Assembly: GCF_964656455.1 (NCBI RefSeq)
Contig: NC_135722.1
Coordinates: forward strand, 86,733,313 to 86,797,312
DNA: 64,000 nt
From: Halichoerus grypus
Taxonomy: Eukaryota; Chordata; Mammalia; Carnivora; Phocidae
Reading direction: 5' to 3'
Shown piece after piece: positions 31,631 to 43,408 of the stretch (position 1 is its first letter; every line of letters starts with the position of its first letter). The notes below the pieces were generated by a model that worked only from the letters and a program-made list of their open reading frames with translations, had not been told where the DNA came from and ran no database searches. A program made the position numbers and the translations under genes.

Positions 31631-32820
31631 AAGCTTTTTAAACAAGCAAACTAAAGAGGAACACATTTCAATCCCAACATCAGGTCTGTCATTTCATTGC
31701 TACTTTTTGACATTTGCTACATTCATCAGAAGCTTCTAAGAAAAAAAAAGAAGAAAAGAAAAACCAGACTTAGGCAGATCAGTATTACTCTGTTTTACAG
31801 AAGAACACTGAAAATGGTTTGGTCTCAGTTTAGAATTTTACCCAAGTTTATAACAATCTTCAATCTAATCATTTGGGCTGTAAAAGATGATGGCCATAAT
31901 TTCCCAAGTCACTGGACACAGAAGGTTATATTGTTTTCAGTGTTTAAGAAACTGATCAAGGAATATGGCAATTTAACAAAACCTAGTAACTTATGATTTC
32001 CTTTAAAGCTGCACTTACGATCTATCTCCAACCTCTACGCATGCCCTATGATTCTGTCTCTCTTTCATACCATCTCCCCCAAGCAGGGCCATGACAGCCA
32101 TCAGGTTTTAGAGCTTTTCTAGAGTTGCTAAAATTCCTTTTAAAAATAACAAAGGTCGTGTACCCACTTGGGAAAGCCCTCAACACCGACACTCACACAT
32201 ATTTTTTAAAAACCTACTGCGAAAGTACTCTCCAGCTGCAGATAGAAGACCGTGTCAGTTATGGGGCTCTGGAAGCTGTAACCAGGTGGAGGAAGAAAGC
32301 CTTCTGTAATGAGAGGGAGCCAAGAGAATCAACCTGACCACCGAATGCAAATATCTGTGAGGTTTGGTGGCCATCCCTGGCAGATATCTCAGAGGTAAAC
32401 AGGGCTCTGAAGTTAAAGACCCAGGATAATTCTCACGAGCAGAAACGCTCAAGGGCCCACGCTGGGGACAGGGTGAACTGTTGATGGGCTGTCATGAATT
32501 CAAAGGCAGAAGATGAGTAGCTAACGCCTGCAATGGATCATGAGACCCCGAGGTGCAGGTGTTGAAGGTGGCACCCCAAAACCTCTGAGAATGAGAACTG
32601 CCTTTGGCAGTCCTCACATCACAGTCACACACTCTGTCCAGATCGCCACCCAAAAATAACCCAAAACAAAAACAGTCACGGGCTCTCAAAGCTCTCTTCT
32701 TTTAGTACAGGAGCCAGCCTACATAGAAATGTCAGAGATGACTAACTCCTTCCCCCAAAATACCAGCAGTTTTGCTTCTTCACACATCACCCAACTCCGC
32801 CCTACTTGGATCATCCTATC

Positions 32821-32846
32821 TACCTACCTACCTACCTACCTACCTA
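32821..32846 (+). repeat. TACC microsatellite
   Basis: There are about six TACC units with TATC-like variants on both sides. Confidence 0.9.
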
Positions 32847-33321
32847 TCATCTATGTACATTTTTAGAGATAAACAGGAGTCAGTGAGTAGTAGTAACCTA
32901 AGATATAACGTCATTTTGAGAAAGGAGAGACTGAACTGAAACAGCAGGTGAAAAGTCACATTGATGGGTAGTTAAGCATCAAGAGGGCAGAGCTGAGTGA
33001 CATGAACACAGATGTCCACAGGCAGTGTGACACAGACTGGATGCAAGCACTACTAGCAACCTAAATTCATTCTCAAACTGCTTTCCAAGCATGCTAACCA
33101 GGACATCCCTCTCTCCACTCAACCTAGCAAAAACAACGACAAACAAAACCAGTGCCTGAGGACATAGGTAAGAACCCTGGGACACCCAAACCAATTAATA
33201 TGGGCGACCCAACCAACACAGACAGATTCTGTTTTCCCCAGTTCCCATCTCCTCACCTTCTGGTCTGCCTACCTACCTATGCTTTGGGTTTGCTAGGCTG
33301 TAATTCTCTTTTTTACTGTTA

Positions 33322-33419
33322 TTTTTTTAAGTAAGTTCTACACCCAACATGGGGATCAAACTCACAACCCCGAGATCAAGAGTTGCATGCTCCAGAGACT
33401 GAGCCAGCCAGGTGCCCCA
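33322..33419 (-). mobile_element. Old short Can-SINE, inverted
   Basis: It has TAAGTTCTACACCCAACATG, CCCGAGATCAAGAGTTGC and GAGCCAGCCAGGTGCCCC. Confidence 0.87.
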
Positions 33420-33589
33420 TTAGCTAGTTATCTTCAAGGGGGTCTCAGGGCTAAAGCAAACCATACTTCTACCATCACTTTATTCCAACATGTGGTATTC
33501 ATCTTAATATGTACAAAAAGACTTACTATGATTACTTCTGGTGAATAAAATGTACAGGACTCTTACTTTTTTCTGCATCCATGTTTAGT

Positions 33590-33715
33590 ACAGTTTGTAT
33601 GTTAAAAGAATTGTGTATGGTTGTGCAACTCACTGAATATACTACAAACCATTAAACTATGTACTTCAAAATGGGTGAATTATATAGAATGTGAATTATA
33701 TCTCAACAAACTTGT
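33590..33715 (+). mobile_element. Old L1 3' end fragment
   Basis: GTACTTCAAAATGGGTGAAT and GTGAATTATATCTCAACAAA are a typical L1M 3'-end signature. Confidence 0.65.
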
Positions 33716-33731
33716 TGGGCAGAGACTGACT

Positions 33732-33927
33732 GGGGAGCCTGGGTGGCTCGGTTGAGCATCTGACTCCTGATTTCAGCTCAGGTCACGATCTCAGGGTCGT
33801 GAGATCAAGCCCCACATCAGGCTCTGCGCTGGATGTGTAGCCCAGTCCTCAGGATTCTCTCTCTCCCTCTGCCTCTGCCCCTCCCCACCTCTTGCTTGCA
33901 CTCTCTCTCTCTCTCTCAAAAAAAACC
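33732..33927 (+). mobile_element. Can-SINE, intermediate type
   Basis: It has GGAGCCTGGGTGGCTCGG, CTGACTCCTGATTTCAGC and a (CT)n-rich end. An imperfect AGACTGACT/AGACTGATT duplication flanks it. Confidence 0.9.
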
Positions 33928-34402
33928 AAAGACTGATTATTTACAGGAGATACTGAGCAAATAAGTATACTGAGGATAATGGAATTGGAGGCATCAATAT
34001 GAGCTATTGCTTCTAATATACACATGTAGCTATAGAAATATGGATTTATGTGTACATGTATATGTATATATATGTGTATTTCTTAGTACAGCAAATACAC
34101 ATAATGCCCAGACTTGGTTTCCAAATACCATTCTCCACTGAAAGAAACCAGGGCTTCCTGGAGAAATGGCAGACTCCAGGGGTAGAATCGGGAAAATCCA
34201 GACTCAGCCTGGATCCTCTTTTTGTCAAATCTGGACAATGTCCATAAGGAAATAAGCAAATGCAGACACCATCTTAGTTGATAAAAAAGTTACCATGGGT
34301 AATGGAACAAACGGACATCCTACAACTCCTAATATCATGCAGCAAGAACACATGTGTGGTAGTCTCCTCAAAAATGCATAAATAAATCAAAAAGAATCAT
34401 AA

Positions 34403-34500
34403 GGGGTGCCTGCCTGGCTCAGTCTGACTCTTGATCTCAGGGTCATGAGTTTAACCCCCTGTTCGGCATGGAGCCTACTTTAAAAAAAAAAAAAAAAAAA
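34403..34500 (+). mobile_element. Old short Can-SINE, internally deleted
   Basis: The tRNA-like body lacks the D-arm part: GGCTCAGTCTGACTCTTGAT. The flanks are an imperfect AAGAATCATAAG/AAGGATCGTAAG duplication. Confidence 0.85.
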
Positions 34501-34573
34501 AGGATCGTAAGACAAACCCAAATTGCAAGGTATTTCCACAAAGTAATTTGTACTCTTTAAAAATGTCAAGGTT

Positions 34574-34779
34574 GGGGCGCCTGGGTGGCTCAGTCATTAA
34601 GCATCTGCCCTCGGCTCAGGTCATGATCCCAGAGTCCTGGGATCGAGCCCCGCATCCGGCTCCCTGCTCGGCCGGGAAGCCTGCTTCTCCCTCTCCCACT
34701 CCCCCTGCTTGTGTTCCCTCTCTCGCTGTGTCTCTCTCTGTCAAATAAATAAATAAAATCTTTAAAAAAAAAAAAAAAA
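34574..34779 (+). mobile_element. Can-SINE, young type
   Basis: The duplication GTCAAGGT lies at 34,565-34,572 and 34,780-34,787. The copy is near consensus and is inserted in an old L1 remnant. Confidence 0.93.
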
Positions 34780-34799
34780 GTCAAGGTCATGAAAGACAA

Positions 34800-35430
34800 G
34801 GAGAGACTAAATACAATGTGTGATCTTGAATTAGGTCCTGGCATTATTGGGTAAAAGACGCAACTTGAATAGGGTCTGCAGATTAGATTCAGACCAATGA
34901 TAATTTCCTGATTTTGATGATGTGGTTATATAGGAGAATGTCCTTGGTTCTAGAAAATCTACACTGAAGTACTAAAAGATAAAAAGACACCAACTTTTTT
35001 TTTTTTTTTAAAGATTTTATTTATTTATTTGACAGACAGAGACACAGGGAGAGAGGGAACACAAGCAGAGGGAGTGGGAGAGGGAGAAGCAGGCTTCCCG
35101 CCGAGCAGGGAGCCCGATGCAGGGCCTGATCCCAGGACCCCGGGACCATGACCCGAGCCGAAGGCAGATGCCCAACAACTGAGCCACCCAGGCGCCCCAA
35201 AAGACACCAACTTAAATGACTCAAACGCAAAATCCCAGCAATGGAGGGCGAGGGTTGAGGGCGTTGGGGGAGTGAATACAGTTAATTTTACCATATTGGT
35301 CAAATGGTAACAGTTGGAAAATCTGAAATCTGAGGAAAGAGTATACGGGAACTCTTTGTACAATTTTTCTAACCATTTTGTAAACTTGAAATTATTTTTA
35401 AATTATTCTTAATTTTAAAAGGCAAAAGCA
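34800..35430 (+). mobile_element. Old L1-like 3' UTR, split by a SINE
   Basis: TAATTTCCTGATTTTGATGA, then GAACTCTTTGTACAATTTTT and AACTTGAAATTATTTTTAAA follow an old L1M 3' UTR order. The SINE at 34,997-35,198 interrupts it. Confidence 0.55.
34997..35198 (-). mobile_element. Can-SINE, young type, inverted
   Basis: The duplication AAAAGACACCAACTT lies at 34,982-34,996 and 35,199-35,213. It is in the sense orientation of APLP2. Confidence 0.94.
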
Positions 35431-35576
35431 ACTCTAAAAGACTATCACCAAAATGCTTTCTAAGAATATGGAAAAAAGAAAGTGGTGCTAATTATTAACG
35501 AAGGTCAGTTCTACCTGGGTGCTCTAAGGGGAGATGGGATGGGGACAGCAGAGAGACATTAAAATCTACTTCTTAA

Positions 35577-35758
35577 GGGGAACCTAGGTGGCTCAGTTGG
35601 TGAAGCGTCTGCCTTCGACTCAGGTCATGATTCCAGGGTCCTGGGAAACTCTGCTCAGCGGGGAGTCTGCTTTTCCCTCGCCCTCTGCCCCCACCCCTGC
35701 TTGTGCTCTCTCTCGCTCTCGCTCTCAAATAAATAAAAATCTTAAAAAATAATTAATG
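35577..35758 (+). mobile_element. Can-SINE
   Basis: The duplication AAATCTACTTCTTAA lies at 35,562-35,576 and 35,759-35,773. The body lacks the segment after CCTGGGA. Confidence 0.93.
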
Positions 35759-36084
35759 AAATCTACTTCTTAAATGATGACAAGGAAGAATTGGCAGTAT
35801 TTCTGTCCTGCTACCTCCCTTAAACTCCAGTCACCTGGTCCCTTACTAGCTTAGCCTCAGGCAACTGTATATATTTTAGAACACCAGTGGATGGCTCTAC
35901 TTACTGGCTAAGAAGTTGTCCGAATGGATAGTGGTGTAAACACAAAAAAAACTGTCTGAATTAAACATCAAAGACCATATAATACTTTATTCAGTGACCA
36001 CATGCAAATAAAGTATTGAATAGATGTTCAAACTGTCTTTCATGCATTTAATTAACAACACTATCATTTCACTGTTTGGTTCTT

Positions 36085-36284
36085 TTTTTTTTTTTTTAAG
36101 ATTTTATTTATGTATTTGACAGAGAGAGACACAGTGAGAGGGAACACAAGCAGAGGGAGTGGGAGAGGGAGAAGCAGGCTCCCCGCCGAGCAGGGAGCCC
36201 GATGTGGGGCTCAATCCCACGACCCTGGGATCATGACCTGAGTCGAAGGTAGACACTTAACGACTGAGCCACCGAGGCGCCCCA
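36085..36284 (-). mobile_element. Can-SINE, young type, inverted
   Basis: The duplication CACTGTTTGGTTCTT lies at 36,070-36,084 and, with one change, at 36,285-36,299. Confidence 0.93.
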
Positions 36285-36409
36285 CACTGTTCGGTTCTTA
36301 AGACTGAAAAATTCAAGCTACATATAGCATATTGGAAAATAAAGCAGGAGAATGACTGTTGTCGTGTACCAGCTACAGTAATCAGTCTTGTCTTATAATT
36401 ATTAAAAAG

Positions 36410-37030
36410 GGCATCCTGTTCTAGACACTGTCACTGTACTGGAGGACAAAGAGGACTAAAGCAGGGTCCCTGGTTTCACAGTGTTTACAGAAAAGTTGGA
36501 GAAAGATACAGAAACAGATCATTACTGTACAGGGTGACAGATGCAATGGCAGCAATGGGAGAATTTCAGAAATCTGCCTATCTGGATAGAAAATATAACC
36601 AGGAGGAAAAGTTTTCTTTAAAGGAGGCAGCCCCTCTCCTAGGTGGCTCAGTTGAGCGTCCGACTCTTGATTTCCGCTCAGGTCATGATCCTGGCATCAT
36701 GAGATCAAGCCCCCCATTGGGTTCTGTGCTTGGGGGGGCAGTCTGCTTGAGAATCGCTTCCTCTGCCCCTCCCCCCATCTACCCCACCCCTGTACTGGCT
36801 CACGCCTCTCTCTCAAATAAATAAATCTTTTAAAAATAAAGTAAGGGAGGCAGCCTCTGAAGTAAGCCTTGAAGAGAGAACTTCCCAAGCAAAGGAAGTA
36901 GAGGAAAGGCTTTCCAACGAGGACACCTGGATGGTGAGTGGCCAGGAGCCACGAGATGCCCACGGTGACAAGGGGCAGCACACAGAGCAGGGGGTGACAG
37001 ACAACCGGGAAGGCCTGAGCAAGGGCCACA
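36410..37030 (+). mobile_element. L2-like fragment, split by a SINE
   Basis: GACACTGTCACTGTACTGGA and CCCTGGTTTCACAGTGTTTA, then AAGTAAGCCTTGAAGAGAGA resemble the L2 3' region on either side of the SINE. Confidence 0.5.
36632..36842 (+). mobile_element. Can-SINE, intermediate type
   Basis: It has CTAGGTGGCTCAGTTGAG, CGACTCTTGATTTCCGCTC and a TCTCTCAAATAAATAAATC tail. An imperfect GGAGGCAGCC duplication surrounds it. Confidence 0.9.
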
Positions 37031-39144
37031 TTATGGAGTCTTTAACCTAAACTTTTAAGGGAGCTTAATTCAACCTATCTTTCAGGTGAAGAAGAGCTCC
37101 TAAAGGCTTTTACGTGCAGGAAAAATAATTCAATCTTCATTTGGGGTCAGAGGGCAACAGACTAGACAACAGAACGGAGAAGCACCCAAGGAGGCCACTG
37201 TCACTGTTCAGGCAGGAAAGGATGAACGGGCAGGGACCAGAGCAGCAGGAATCCAATGGGAGGAAAAGGATATAAGCCAGACGTTCCCAACTTCCAAGTC
37301 ACAGCACCCTTGAGTGTCTCAGTAATATTTTCATAGCACTTCCAAGCCAAAAGAATAACAAAAAGCTAGGTAGTTAGGTCCAACTACCTAGTAAGTCCTC
37401 GTGTCTTAACCCCTTAGTGTTTGTTGGGCACCGCACAACGCCTCCAACATTGCAATCGACTGAACACCATCACCCTTCCTTCTCCTCCTCCAGTTATGTT
37501 GGCGTGACGCTGGCTCTTTAACCCGGGAACCACTAAGATACCAGTCCGGAAATACAGGAGGTCACTGAAAGGAATGGAGCCATAGGATGTTGAAACTGTG
37601 AATACCTCCAGCTAGTAATTCATGGGATGTCTGAGAGATGTCTCCTTTGAAAATCAAAAATATCCCAAAATGCTCATGCCCTGAGTTTGCGCCAATGCCC
37701 CAGGGCGGCTCGGTGTGCAGTTTAGGAACCATGCAGAGAAGCCATTTTGAAGAGGTACGAATCAGGCTTGAAAACTGACTGGATGTGGGGAGAGAAAGGT
37801 CTCCCAGATCTCCAGATCAGAGTTCTGGGTGAGGAGTGGAGCCATGACAAAGAGCCTGTAGGAGGGGGGCAGACCAGGCTGCAAAGTCTTCGGGGGAAAC
37901 AATGCGAAGGGAAAAATGACAGCAAGTACTCTCTATCTAGTCTACAAACACTCAAAAATACTCTCTTGCTTCATTTAGTTCATGGAATAGAGAGTGAATG
38001 AAACCTCATACCCGGAGATTTCTGCGAGCCAAATGGAATGGGAGAACATCCTTAAACCACACCAAAGGTTTCCAGGTCTCACACTATGAATGCATGATGC
38101 TCCATTTTAAAGTAAATGGTGGTAAGCATCTGCAGAGTCTCTTTTCCCCCTACTGAATACTTCAAATAGTAATTGCTACATGTTTTAAACACTGTTTATT
38201 TAGTGCTGATTCTTCCTGTTATTTTGATACCTGTGAGAATGAGAAAAGCAACTTACTCCATTTTAGGAAAGGTTTTAATGAAGGGAGGAAGTAGAGCGAG
38301 TTAAATTAATGGTTAAAATTAAATACTTCTACGAACTACCCAAAATGCCTATGTTGATGCTATATCTATGTTAATCCTATCATGGATCATCAAAAATCAA
38401 TTATTTTGATCTTTTAAGCTTCTACGACCACGTTTGTTCCTCAATCACCCAGTATACGGATGTCTCAGTGATACGTAGTTGGGATGACGAATGCATTAAC
38501 TAGATAAGCGTTTGAAGCAACAACTGTTTCTGGGTAATAAAAACTCCTTGCTCAGTTTTAGTCAAGTTAGCTTTATTAACACCAACCACAGGGTCAGAAA
38601 GCCCGGTAGCCGTCGTGGGCCCTTCAGAACGGCAGGCAGCACAGGGCCTAGCCCTGGCCTCCCTTACCGTGTGCTCAGGCAGCTGAGTCACTTCTCCTGA
38701 AAACTCCCACAAGTCTGGTCTCGCTAGCAATACAGGATCTCAGTACCTTGCCAAATGTGTATAGGAGGAAGTAAGAGGAACAGAAGACTCCATTCCTCAG
38801 GCTGCTCAGTACAACTCACTACTACGACTATAAAATGGAAATTTCAAACATCAATGTGAGGCAAAGCTGGGTTGCTCTCAGGGCGGCACTCTGACTCACG
38901 CCGTGCAAAAAGTTCATCCTTAAAAGACAGAGGATGCCCACGATGGGAGAGGTCGTGACCATCAAAGACAAGTCAACCATCGACCCTAGGAAGCAGGAAA
39001 TATTCAAAACAGAAGTCCCACAATACATTCCTGCAGCCGTCGGCTTCTTAACTAATGTAGAGGCCAGAGAAAATTAAATTTAAAAATGAGCAACCTCCAC
39101 TTCCTGGAGGTTCCTGTAACCAAGAGCATCTACGGGACACTCAC

Positions 39145-39268
39145 CAAGACACTTGAAAGGTATCACGATGTGTGTCTTGCACTGCTTTTTGTCCCTCCGG
39201 CACCAATTGTCGACACTGACAGGCTCATTTGCTTCCATCACGTTTGTGATCTGTAGCTCTGGATACAT
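39145..39268 (-). CDS. APLP2: APLP2 exon 3: growth-factor-like domain
   Basis: This exon encodes residues 94-134 plus the first base of V135: [20 protein letters not shown], then [21 protein letters not shown]. The basic CRRDKKQCK loop is the heparin-binding part of the growth-factor-like domain, and its cysteines pair within E1. The acceptor is TTTGCAG, the donor GTGAGT. The exon is 124 nt and the frame supports it. Confidence 0.97.
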
Positions 39269-40381
39269 CTGCAAAGAAAAGAAAACACACGCACAATAAG
39301 TGGACTTTATCCATAATAAATGGACATTCATTTGCAAGTAAGGATGCCTCATGTCAGTGTCATTGTTATGCTCTATAAATCTCAACTTCACTCTGCTACT
39401 CCTGGTTCTAACTGAACTCATTGAGTAAAAATATACTGTAACTATTGGTTTTCTTTTGACAGGTAGATTTCTGACCACTTCTAATGCATTCTCTTAAAAA
39501 AAAAAAAAAAAGTGGGGCGGAGGAATCTTTATTTAAGTTAGGACATACAAAAGCAGCAAGCTCTCAAGCCCAAAATAAATCTATTCGGTATCATGTCAAC
39601 TTGTAAGGTGCGTGTAAACAGCTGAGAAGAAAAACATATTAAAAGGCAAGTCCATGGAAAATGTCTGCTGATGAAATTAGAGAATAATACTTTAACCCTG
39701 GCCCTCTACACTAATCTTGGTAAGAAGTTAAAACATCTCATATCCCTTTCTAGGTCACGTTTTGACCCAAAAGGTAAAAGTTGAGTCAGACCTGAGATTA
39801 TCATTTACAATACTGGTGGCTTTCTATCAGCAAGTCCAAAGCCAAGAGAACCAGGCTTTACTAGCACGCACATGACATGTTTGGCTTCACATCCTCCCAT
39901 AATAAGTGGGAAGCCAAGAGAACCAGGCTCTACTTGTACAGTTCCCGTACAAGCTTACACACCCGTTTACGAGTACGGTTCCGCACTGTTCCCTCCTGGA
40001 AGAACCAAGAGCTCGCAGCGCACACGGGCAAAGCTTCTGACAAGTCTCAGTCATGTCATATATATTTATTTTATTTTTAAAGATTTTATTTATTTAACAG
40101 AGAGAGCACAAGTAGGCAGAGAGGCAGGCAGAGGGAGAGGGAGAAGCAGGCTCTCCCGCTGAGCAGGGAGCCTGACGCGGGGCTCGATCCCAGGACTCTG
40201 GGATCATGACCTGAGCCGAAGGCAGCCGCTTAACCGACTGAGCCACCCAGGCGCCCCAAGTCATATATATTTAGAAATAAAGGCCCGGTGCTCCATCATT
40301 AGCAACCTGGCCTTCTAAGGTAACGAGGTTCAAGCCTGACCCAGAAAAAGAGCCATTTCCACGTTCTGGCAACACTCTTAC
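39269..40381 (-). other. APLP2: APLP2 intron 2
   Basis: The intron is 1.1 kb with donor GTAAGA. It contains one inverted SINE and an A-run near 39,495. No gene is seen. Confidence 0.92.
40069..40258 (-). mobile_element. Can-SINE, inverted
   Basis: The duplication TCATATATATTTA lies at 40,056-40,068 and 40,261-40,273. It sits within intron 2, about 125 nt from exon 2, in the sense orientation of the gene. Confidence 0.93.
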
Positions 40382-40555
40382 CTCTTGACAGTACTGAAGA
40401 ACTTCTTCTTTTGTTCCAAAGCAGCTCTTAGTGCCTGTTGGGTCCGGTTCCCATTTCCCAGTCTGAATGTTTACATGCATATTTAACTTCCCACAAAACA
40501 TTGCAATTTGAGGCTCAGCAACAGCAAATCCTGTTCCAGCATTGGCTGCAAGAGC
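40382..40555 (-). CDS. APLP2: APLP2 exon 2: start of E1 domain
   Basis: This exon encodes 58 residues (36-93): [20 protein letters not shown], then [38 protein letters not shown]. The [12 protein letters not shown] block is the APP-family signature at the start of the growth-factor-like domain; its three cysteines begin the E1 disulfide set. The start at GCTCTT is chosen because a TTTTTTTCTCCCCC tract and GGTAG acceptor come just before it and the frame then opens cleanly. A second AG seven bases in would leave a different phase. Confidence 0.94.
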
Positions 40556-40914
40556 CTACCGAAGGGGGAGAAAAAAATCCACGTTTATTCCAAAAAAGCT
40601 GGCAGAAAGGCACAGTCATCCAATGGTTTGTAACAGAACTGATCTTTTAAAACTTCATTATTTATTATTTTCATCTTCATAAACAAATCCTTTTCCCAGG
40701 AGTTAGGCCAGAAAAAACAATGACCGTTGGACTTACATGATCAAAGCAAAAGGTCAATGGAAAATCTAACCCCCACTCCCCACCTGGATACTTCTGACTT
40801 GGGAGCCTATAATCCAACTGTGATCTGCTCTAATACAAGCACATCGACTTCCCATTCCTTACTGTAGTAAGCCACAAAAGTACAGAATGGCTAAAGTTCC
40901 AGTGATTCACTCAC

Positions 40915-41130
40915 ACAACAAAATTTTGTTGAGCAGCTACTAGCTTGCAAAGCAACATGCTAAATGCCTAGGTCACAAAAGTGAGCCAAAAGTTATGGTC
41001 CCTGCTCTCGTGGGGCTTACAGTCTAGCCCAAGAGTCCATACTCACACATAAGAAAGTGTGATCACATTCCTAGATGTCCTACAAAGGAAAAGAACCCAG
41101 GGCTGAAGGAGCGGACAGGAAGGGAATTTA
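40915..41130 (+). mobile_element. L2-like 3' fragment
   Basis: AATTTTGTTGAGCAGCTACT, ATGCTAAATGCCTAGGTCAC and GTCCCTGCTCTCGTGGGGCT, then CTTACAGTCTAG, follow the L2 3' order closely. Confidence 0.75.
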
Positions 41131-41975
41131 ACTTAGGCTTGGGTTCAGAGGTGGTCAGGGAAGCCTCCTGAGGAGCAGTACTTGTGAGGTTCCCATGTGG
41201 ATGGAAAGAATGCAGACAGAGAGGCAGACAGCAGTAGAAGGGTGGAGAGGCATGCAGGGACAAGCCTACACAGTGTGTGGACCAAGAAAGGACTTCTGTC
41301 TTATCACTTAGGTGCTGGGAGGTTTTAAGCACAAAGTATTTTCAAAATGCAGCTGTGATACTTTTTTCTGGTTGCAGGATGGCAAAGAGATTGAAAGGGA
41401 ACAAGTGTAAATGCAGGGGATGGCTCAGGAACCTGGAGCTGCAGACTCCGGGGGAGAGAGAGGGAGGGAGGATGGTACCTTGGACTAAGGCGGTACGGCG
41501 AGAAACACATTTGAAAGATCAGACAGCACAACAGGCAAGACTTGGTGACAGATTAGTTAAGAAGATGTCAAGCATGGCTTGCATCCCTCAATGAGGGATG
41601 GTATCATTCATGGAAGCGGAACACTAAAAGGGATTTCATGAACAATTTTATCTTGTATTAGATAAAAATAATCAGATTCCATTGTCTTTCTTTGGTTAGT
41701 ATCCTCTTCTTTGTGAAAAGATCATAGCCACTAACAGATCACAAATTACAGGTGAGAAATAACATTTAGGCATTGTGACAGTTAAGGCTCCTACAAAGTC
41801 TCATGTTCTAGAAAAAACACAGGCATCCCAGTATCTAGAAATATGCCAATATCGATGATTGCATCCACAATGGAGTTCTGCAGTCTCCCCTAATGTGAAA
41901 GTTCTTTCAAAATAAAAATCAAACAGTTTTTTAAAATGTTAAAAACTTGGCGGATAGGGTTAAAGATTTATCATG

Positions 41976-41997
41976 TTGCTCTTTTTAAAAAGAGCAA
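41976..41997. repeat. 22-bp perfect palindrome
   Basis: TTGCTCTTTTT is joined directly to AAAAAGAGCAA with no spacer. Confidence 0.95.
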
Positions 41998-42499
41998 TTA
42001 ACATAAAATGGTTTTCCAATTAAGAGAAAGAGTAACTTTGACTTTTATAATATATGGGAAATATGTGCTTTCTAAGCAACTCTCATTTATTTGTGCTGAT
42101 GGACAACACAGACATTAATGGTCCTTCCAATCAGGAGACTACATTTGATTTTGAAATACATTATGACCTTTCTCCAGGCAAAATTTGCCATCCTCCACAC
42201 ATTTTGCTTAGGAGCTTATTAAAATAAGCCTGCTTTCTACCAGTACAAGAGAAGAAAGCACAGACACTTGCTGGATAGCTGGGAGAAAGCTAATTTGGGT
42301 TGAAAATATTGCCGAGATCAATCAGGGTTGAAAAACACCTCAATTAAATCCAACGAAGAGAACAATTAGCAACTTTATCAACTAGAATTGATTGTAGCCC
42401 TACTGTGACGATTAATCATTTATTAAAGTAGAAGGCAGATCCTAGGCCTTCCATGTAACTGCATATAAAGCTACAGGCTGATAAGAAAAAGAAAGAACA

Positions 42500-42607
42500 G
42501 GGGCGCCTGGCTGGCTCAGTCAGTAGAGCACACGACTCTTGATCCCAGGGTTGTGAGTTCAGGCCCCACGTTGGGTGTGGATATTACTTAAAAATAAAAT
42601 CTTTAGG
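42500..42607 (+). mobile_element. Old short Can-SINE
   Basis: It is a near-complete tRNA-Lys-like body (GCCTGGCTGGCTCAGTCAGT, AGAGCACACGACTCTTGATC) with an AAAATAAAATCTTTAGG end. An A-rich AAAAAGAAAGAACA-like duplication flanks it. Confidence 0.88.
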
Positions 42608-43135
42608 AAAAAGAAAAAGAACATTTAAGGATATCTGTGGAAAGGAACACGCACTTATTTATAGGCAATACTCTAATGGTATATTAATTCAAACCAATTG
42701 TTAAAAGGAGTAAGGATGCACAAGGCAGATGTGTTTAATTCTCAACACTGAGTTCAATACATGTACCAAAATGCCTCTTCTATTGGCCATTCTTTTTTTG
42801 AGAGCCATATCTAAGGATTATGGCTAGAATGCTGGATTACGATATGGAGGAAAATGGGTATACATAAATGGGTTAATACCGAGACAAAGGCCAAGAAACC
42901 CCAAGGACACTTTTAACTACCAAAACCAGTGTTTCCCTAAGTTCTTTCCTTCCTACTTCAAAAGCCCAGACAGAAATAAAGAAAATCGAGAAAGAGATGA
43001 TAAGTATATAAGAAAGCCGAAGCAAGAGGTCCAAGGAGAGTGTTTCCTAAACCTGCTATAATTAAACCACCACAGTTAAATCTAAAGTTGTGGAGCAATA
43101 ATTCCTAAATCCTATGACTTTGTATATTTTATTTA

Positions 43136-43304
43136 TTTTTAAGATTTTTTTAGAGGGGGAGGGGCAGAGGGAGAGAGAGAATCTTAAGCAGGCTCCCCAA
43201 CCAGTGCAGAGCCTGACGCAGGGCTCTATCTCATGACCCTGAGATTGTGACCTGAGCCGAAATCAAGAGTCTGACGCTCAATTGACTGAGCCACCCAGGC
43301 GCCC
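43136..43304 (-). mobile_element. Can-SINE, intermediate type, inverted
   Basis: It ends GAGCCACCCAGGCGCCCC and contains AAATCAAGAGTCTGACGC. It abuts a second inverted copy directly. Confidence 0.9.
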
Positions 43305-43408
43305 CTTTAAGATTTTAAGTAATCTCTACCCCCAACGTGGGGCTCAAACCCACAACCCCAAGATCAAGAGTCGCACACTCCACTGACTGAGCCTGCCAGG
43401 AGCCTCTG
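43305..43408 (-). mobile_element. Old short Can-SINE, inverted
   Basis: AAGTAATCTCTACCCCCAAC to GAGCCTGCCAGGAGCC. Its A-tail complement joins the head of the neighbouring copy, so one inserted at the end of the other. Confidence 0.87.

Larger units (their letters stand above)
26484..39144 (-). other. APLP2: APLP2 intron 3
   Basis: The intron is 12.7 kb, with donor GTGAGT at its 5' end near 39,144. It is filled with SINEs, old L1 pieces, MIR and L2 stretches, and simple repeats. No gene is recognised on either strand; 37,030-39,144 has no obvious dispersed repeat. Confidence 0.9.

Noticed and set aside
32821..32846. Short direct repeats that might suggest a CRISPR array
   Set aside because: It is a TACC microsatellite without spacers, in a mammalian intron.
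40547..40549. Alternative acceptor for exon 2 at CTTGCAG
   Set aside because: It would shift the phase relative to the family junction, and the upstream GGTAG with a strong pyrimidine tract gives the expected 58-residue exon.
42500..42607. Possible tRNA-Lys gene
   Set aside because: The tRNA-like body is part of an old Can-SINE with an A-rich tail and flanking duplication; the same holds for all similar copies.
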